In this document: positions 60,177 to 64,000 of the stretch, piece by piece
Layout of the letters: every line of letters starts with the position of its first letter
Position numbering within the stretch: the first letter of the stretch is position 1
From: JAWKHR01 sp041394725
Lineage (GTDB): Bacteria; Acidobacteriota; Vicinamibacteria; Vicinamibacterales; SCN-69-37
Direction of reading: 5' to 3'
Assembly (NCBI GenBank): GCA_041394725.1
Contig: JAWKHR010000014.1
Coordinates: 62,001 to 126,000, forward strand
DNA length: 64,000 bases
The notes under the pieces: generated by a model
What the model was told of the DNA's origin: nothing
The model's database searches: none
What the model saw: only the letters and a program-made list of their open reading frames with translations
Made by a program: the position numbers and the translations under genes

Positions 60177-60899
60177 CAGCGTGGACAGCAGGATCAGCGG
60201 GTTCCGCCCGCGCAACGCGACCTCGTGCGACACCGTGCGCGGCACCACGGCGAACCAGCCTGCCGAGACGTTCTGGCGCCGTTCGCCAATCGCGATCGTC
60301 GCGTCGCCCGCGACGACATAGAGGGTCTCGTCCGCATCGTCGTGCGTGTGCGCGGCGAGCGGCTGGCGCAGCATGATCAGGCGGGACAGCGTGGCGCCGG
60401 AGCAGCCGATGACGGATTCCGCCGTCGGCTCGCGGCCGGCGAGCATCGCCTCGGCCATCGACGGCAGGGACGCGAGCGCCACGGTGCCCGGCACGAGCGC
60501 CGGCACCTCGGCCGCGGGCGGCGGCGGGGGTGGCGGCGGTTCGGGCGGGGCCGGCGCGGGCGTCAGCGCGGCATCCACGGTCACGCGCGCGGTGCGCACG
60601 GTGATTTCCTTCTCGAGCGTGGTGAAGCCGTCTCGCTCCACGCGCACGCGGTAGGTGCCGGCGCGCACGGTCTGGAACGACACGCTGCCCTGCGCGTTGG
60701 TCCTGCCGTCGCGGCTCGACGGTGTCCCCTCGAGCGTGACGGCGGCGTCCTCGAGCGCCGCGCCGGCGCGGTCGGTCACCCGGATCTCGACGACGACGCC
60801 GCGAGCGGCCTGGCGGGCCGAGAGGATGGGGGCGGCGCCACCAACCCCGGATGCGAGGATGGCGGCGACGATCGCGGCCACGGTGCGCGGATGTCCCAT
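60132..60899 (-). CDS. Secreted protein: carboxypeptidase-regulatory-like domain fused to a cupin
   Basis: The 255-residue protein has a signal peptide, then a domain of about 75 residues of the carboxypeptidase-regulatory type (DRAGAALEDAAVTLEG, TYRVRVERDGFTTLEK). A Pro-rich linker (PEPPPPPPPP) follows, then a cupin with LPSMAEAMLAG, AHTHDDADETLYVVAG and GWFAVVPRTVSHEV, which give the metal-binding His and Glu residues. It is probably periplasmic; ligand unknown. The ATG at 60899 starts the signal peptide; an ATG at 60932 is also possible. Confidence 0.8.
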   Translation of the reverse strand: MGHPRTVAAIVAAILASGVGGAAPILSARQAARGVVVEIRVTDRAGAALEDAAVTLEGTPSSRDGRTNAQGSVSFQTVRAGTYRVRVERDGFTTLEKEITVRTARVTVDAALTPAPAPPEPPPPPPPPAAEVPALVPGTVALASLPSMAEAMLAGREPTAESVIGCSGATLSRLIMLRQPLAAHTHDDADETLYVVAGDATIAIGERRQNVSAGWFAVVPRTVSHEVALRGRNPLILLSTLSGPPCPAGGGAAAR

Positions 60900-60956
60900 G
60901 TCCCAGCCTAGCCCCGGCCGTCGCGCGGGCACAAGCGGAGACCGCGATCGTGCGCG

Positions 60957-63734
60957 TCAGCTGCGCATGAACCGCGTCGCGGGCACCCGCGTGGCCCGGC
61001 GCGCGGGCACCCAGCTCGCGACGAGTACCGCGGTGAGCAGCAGGCCCGCGGCAGCGCCGAAGATCGGGAGATCGAACGCGCCGCCGCTCAGCACGACACC
61101 CTGCACCGCGGCACTCACCGCCAGCGATAGCACCACACCCGCCGCCACGCCCGCGACCGCCACGCCGAGCCCCTGGCGCAGCACCATCCGCAGCACGTCG
61201 CCGGGCTGCGCGCCGAGGGTGACGCGGATGCTGATCTCGCGCGTCCGGCTCGAGACGAGGTACGCCTTCACGCCGTACACGCCGATCGTGGCCATGAACA
61301 GCGCCATCAGCCCGAAGCCGGCGAACGTGCGGGCGCCGAGCCGCAGCAGCGACAGCACGATCGACTGGTCGCGGAACATCGGCATGGTCTGCATCGAGAG
61401 GATGGGCAGGTCCGGGTCGGCCGCCTGCAGCTCGCGTCGCAGTGACGGCAGCATCGCGACCTCGGCGTCGGGCGACGGCGCCGACGTCCGCACGTGCAGG
61501 TAGACGCTGGTCGGCGAGTCCATCGCGTACGGCGTGTAGACGTGCGGTTCCGGCTCGGCGTCGAACAGCACGTGGCGGATGGGCGGCGCGATGCCGACGA
61601 CCTCGAGCACGACCGGCGCGGCGGCGTTGGTCCCGGAGTACTGGACGAACTGGCCGACGGCATCGCGACCCGGGAAGAGGCGCGTCGCCGTCGCCTCGTC
61701 GATGATGGCCACGGCTGCCTTCGTGGCGCGCTCCTCGGCCGGCAGGAACTCCCGACCGGCCACCATCGACAGGCCCAGGGCGTCGAAGTAGCTCGATCCG
61801 ATCGACGTCCACACCGCGCTCACCAGCCCCTCCCCGGCGCCGGGATCCCCGGACCGGAGCGGCGTGCCCACGCGCTGGACGCCGAGTTCGACGTTGACCG
61901 GGCCGAACGGCACCAGGGAGCTCAGGCTGGCGGCCTCGACTCCCGGGATCTGCCTGACGCGATCGAGCGCCGCGCCGAAGGCCGCGCGAGACCTCGACGG
62001 GTCGTACCCGGCCAGGCTGGGATCGATGTTGATCAGGATGCCGCGATCGAGCGTGAAGCCGGGATCGGCGCTGGCCGATGCCACCGACATCCGCACGAAG
62101 AGCCCGGCCACGGTCAGCAGCATCAGCGACAGCGCGACCTGGCCGGCGACGAGCGTGCTCGACGTCCATCGCCGCCCGGTGCGGGAGCTCTCGTCGGTCT
62201 GCTGGCCGAGCGCCGAGAGGGTGTCGCGCCGCGCCATGCGCCACGCCGGACCGAGACTGAACGCGAGGGTGCAGACCACGCACGCCAGGAACGTCATGCC
62301 GAGCACGAACGCGTCGGGGCCGGCATGCAGGTTCAGCACGGCCGGCATCACGGCCGCCACCGACGAGGCGATGGTCGCCATCAGCAGACTGTTCACCCAC
62401 GTCGCGAGGAGGAGGCCCGCGGCCCCACCCAGCAGGGCCAGGAGGAGGCCCTCGGTCACCAGTTGCCGGACGATGCGAAAGCGGCTGCCGCCGACGGCGA
62501 GCCGGATCGCCAGCTCCTTCCGGCGGGTGTCCGCGCGCGCAAGCAGCATGTTGGCCACGTTGAGCGCGCTGATGAGCATCACCACGCCCGACAGCGCGAG
62601 CAGCACGAACATCACGCCGGTCACGGGGCTGTCCGCCTGCGGCCGCGTGCCGATCGAGAAGCGCGAGAGCGGAGCCACCTGGTACTGCTGGTGCTCGTGT
62701 TCCACCGGATGCGCCCGCTCGAGATCCGCCGCGACCGCGTCGAGCCGCGCGGTGATGGCAGCGGGCGATCGGCCGGCGGGGATCCGGCCGGCGAGAATCA
62801 GGATGCGGCTCGATCGATCCCCGAACGGCGCGCCCCGGTTCGGCAACTGGAAGGCGATCGCGTCGTACATCCCGGTCGGGACCCAGAGGCCGGGGCCGAA
62901 CATCAATGACGAGCCCGTGAATCCGGCGCTCGCGACGCCGACGACGGTGAACGCGCGGTTGTTGACGGTGATGGATGAGCCGACGACGTCGGGCGCGCCG
63001 CCCAGCCGGGTCCACAGGTCGTGGCTGAGGATGGCCACGGGGATGTCGGCGCCCGGGCGTTCCTCCTCGAGCGTGAAGTCGCGCCCGAGGGCGAGGGGCG
63101 AACCGAACGTGTCGAAGAAGCCGGTGGTGACGATCGACGTGAACACGCGCCGGATGTCGTCGCCCTCCCGCAGGCCGGCCACGCCGAAGGCCTGCCCGCT
63201 GAGCGCCCCGAACAGGTCCGGCCGGTCGCGCAGGTCCGCGAACTCGGGGTACGACACCGCGCGGTAGTTGTCCGGGCGTTCCCGGTCGCGGCTGTAGACG
63301 CCGACCACCTCGCCGGCGGCCTGGCCCGGCCGCGACTGGACCAGGAGCATGTTGACCAGCCCGAAGACGGCCGAGGTCGAGCCGATGCCGAGGGCGAGCA
63401 CGAGCGTCGCGACGATCGTGAAGCCGGGTGCCTTGGCCAGCACCCGGCTGCCGAACCGGACGTCCTGAAGGAGCGAATGCATGGTGTCTCCTGACGTGGA
63501 CCGCCCGCGCGCCTCGCGGCGCCGGACGAGGCGGCGTTCGCGCAGGCCGTGGACGGCGATGTCGCGCAGCGCGCCGAACGCCAGGACCCACGCGCGGAGC
63601 GTCCCGTGCGTCTCGCGACGCCGGGCAATCCGCTCGTGGAACGCCAGCGCCATGGCCGCGCCGAATCGCGCCCGGAAGCCCTCGGGATAGAGCGCCAGCG
63701 CGCGGGCCACGCACCAGTCGAGGAAGGCGGTCAT
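60957..63734 (-). CDS. ADOP-type ABC permease 5 (duplicated MacB/FtsX)
   Basis: The 925-residue protein starts with the amphipathic segment (WCVARALALYPEGFRARFGAA). A membrane helix lies near residue 105, then two MacB-core plus FtsX units (NVANMLLARADTRRKELAIR in the first, SSRTREISIRVTLGAQPG in the second). It is the longest of the five copies. Its ATG stands three bases after the padR stop, without overlap. No ATPase is in reach within the window. Confidence 0.9.
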   Translation of the reverse strand: MTAFLDWCVARALALYPEGFRARFGAAMALAFHERIARRRETHGTLRAWVLAFGALRDIAVHGLRERRLVRRREARGRSTSGDTMHSLLQDVRFGSRVLAKAPGFTIVATLVLALGIGSTSAVFGLVNMLLVQSRPGQAAGEVVGVYSRDRERPDNYRAVSYPEFADLRDRPDLFGALSGQAFGVAGLREGDDIRRVFTSIVTTGFFDTFGSPLALGRDFTLEEERPGADIPVAILSHDLWTRLGGAPDVVGSSITVNNRAFTVVGVASAGFTGSSLMFGPGLWVPTGMYDAIAFQLPNRGAPFGDRSSRILILAGRIPAGRSPAAITARLDAVAADLERAHPVEHEHQQYQVAPLSRFSIGTRPQADSPVTGVMFVLLALSGVVMLISALNVANMLLARADTRRKELAIRLAVGGSRFRIVRQLVTEGLLLALLGGAAGLLLATWVNSLLMATIASSVAAVMPAVLNLHAGPDAFVLGMTFLACVVCTLAFSLGPAWRMARRDTLSALGQQTDESSRTGRRWTSSTLVAGQVALSLMLLTVAGLFVRMSVASASADPGFTLDRGILINIDPSLAGYDPSRSRAAFGAALDRVRQIPGVEAASLSSLVPFGPVNVELGVQRVGTPLRSGDPGAGEGLVSAVWTSIGSSYFDALGLSMVAGREFLPAEERATKAAVAIIDEATATRLFPGRDAVGQFVQYSGTNAAAPVVLEVVGIAPPIRHVLFDAEPEPHVYTPYAMDSPTSVYLHVRTSAPSPDAEVAMLPSLRRELQAADPDLPILSMQTMPMFRDQSIVLSLLRLGARTFAGFGLMALFMATIGVYGVKAYLVSSRTREISIRVTLGAQPGDVLRMVLRQGLGVAVAGVAAGVVLSLAVSAAVQGVVLSGGAFDLPIFGAAAGLLLTAVLVASWVPARRATRVPATRFMRS

Positions 63735-63737
63735 GGC

Positions 63738-64000
63738 CTAGACGTCTCCGTCCGTGAGCAGTCGTCGCAGTCTCGCGCCCCGCACCTGGCGTGCAAGCCG
63801 TCGCGCCTCGGCCTCGGCCACGCGCCGGCCGAACGGCGTCAACTGGAAGTACCGGCGCCGCTCGTCGGCGTCGGCGGCCCGCGGCCTGGATTCCCGGACC
63901 ACGTCCTGCTCCATCAGCCGCGCCAGCGTCCGGTAGAGCGTGCCGGGATGCACCGGTTCGCCCGTGCGCTCCTCGACGGCCAGCATGATCTGGTAGCCGT
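63738..64000 (-). CDS. PadR family regulator, partial at the right edge
   Basis: The visible 87 codons read GYQIMLAVEERTGEPVHP, GTLYRTLARLMEQDVV and a wing with RRRYFQLTPFGRRVAEAEARR, which is the PadR winged helix. The residues before GYQI lie beyond the window end, so the start is not seen and the ATG at 63986 is internal. It pairs with ADOP 5 like the other four. Confidence 0.85.
   Translation of the reverse strand, partial: GYQIMLAVEERTGEPVHPGTLYRTLARLMEQDVVRESRPRAADADERRRYFQLTPFGRRVAEAEARRLARQVRGARLRRLLTDGDV

Overview
The window is about 70% GC, densely coded, and has no transposase, rRNA or recognisable tRNA. Five copies of a PadR-type regulator overlapping or abutting a two-unit MacB/FtsX permease with no ATPase (the 'acidobacterial duplicated orphan permease', ADOP, arrangement) point to an acidobacterium, most likely of the Vicinamibacteria type. 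Many secreted proteins, lipoproteins and outer-membrane proteins, M13 and M1 peptidases, DUF5107/TPR and DUF6067 proteins and FG-GAP proteins fit that lifestyle. The assignment is inferred from gene content; no marker gene is present.

Layout. 0.1-5 kb: two coupled CNNM/HlyC membrane proteins, a DUF4920 protein and an M13 metallopeptidase. 5-11.4 kb: envelope proteins, a Gln-rich coiled-coil protein and a large FG-GAP/Ig protein. 11.5-15.7 kb: guaA (long form), a small secreted protein and a membrane-anchored PQQ-type beta-propeller. 15.7-19.4 kb: a sulfur cassette made of a sigma-54 activator, a sulfide:quinone-reductase-like flavoprotein, a TusE/DsrC-like protein and an intact DsrE-family protein. 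The first three are recognisable but broken by many indels between about 16.1 and 18.85 kb, which looks like consensus error more than decay. A candidate sigma-54 promoter and an upstream dyad lie between activator and flavoprotein. 19.4-25.9 kb: a small membrane protein, a double PARP-type zinc-finger protein, a RibD/DHFR-like reductase, PadR-ADOP pair 1, a hypothetical protein and an Fpg/Nei glycosylase with a repeat-derived tail.

26-33 kb: PadR-ADOP pairs 2 and 3 with an AraC regulator between them. 33.1-35.8 kb: a tightly overlapping three-gene module of unknown function (691-aa protein, DUF1360 membrane protein, 93-aa protein). 35.8-43.2 kb: a SpoIIE/PP2C phosphatase, then a DUF5107-TPR protein and a DUF6067 lipoprotein, probably for glycan use. 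43.2-48.2 kb: a five-gene minus-strand operon with two membrane proteins, a Rieske protein with a 45-bp tandem repeat in its 5' end, an M1 peptidase and a c-type cytochrome protein. 48.4-53.7 kb: a beta-barrel protein, a membrane protein ending in CxxCH, a YtrA-like GntR/ABC operon with a leaderless promoter, and two small coupled proteins. 53.8-56.2 kb: two hypothetical genes (one resembling half of a TIM barrel), a Phd/PIN toxin-antitoxin pair and a YciI protein. 56.2-64 kb: PadR-ADOP pair 4, an AlkD-like protein, a cupin fusion and PadR-ADOP pair 5, cut by the right edge.

Two dispersed repeats run through the window: an exact 15-mer present at three intergenic loci, and a G-rich element that supplies coding sequence to both the glycosylase tail and the Rieske N-terminus. 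No intergenic stretch exceeds 300 bases; the longest (about 270 bases, before 48435) is a divergent promoter region in which I recognise no specific element.
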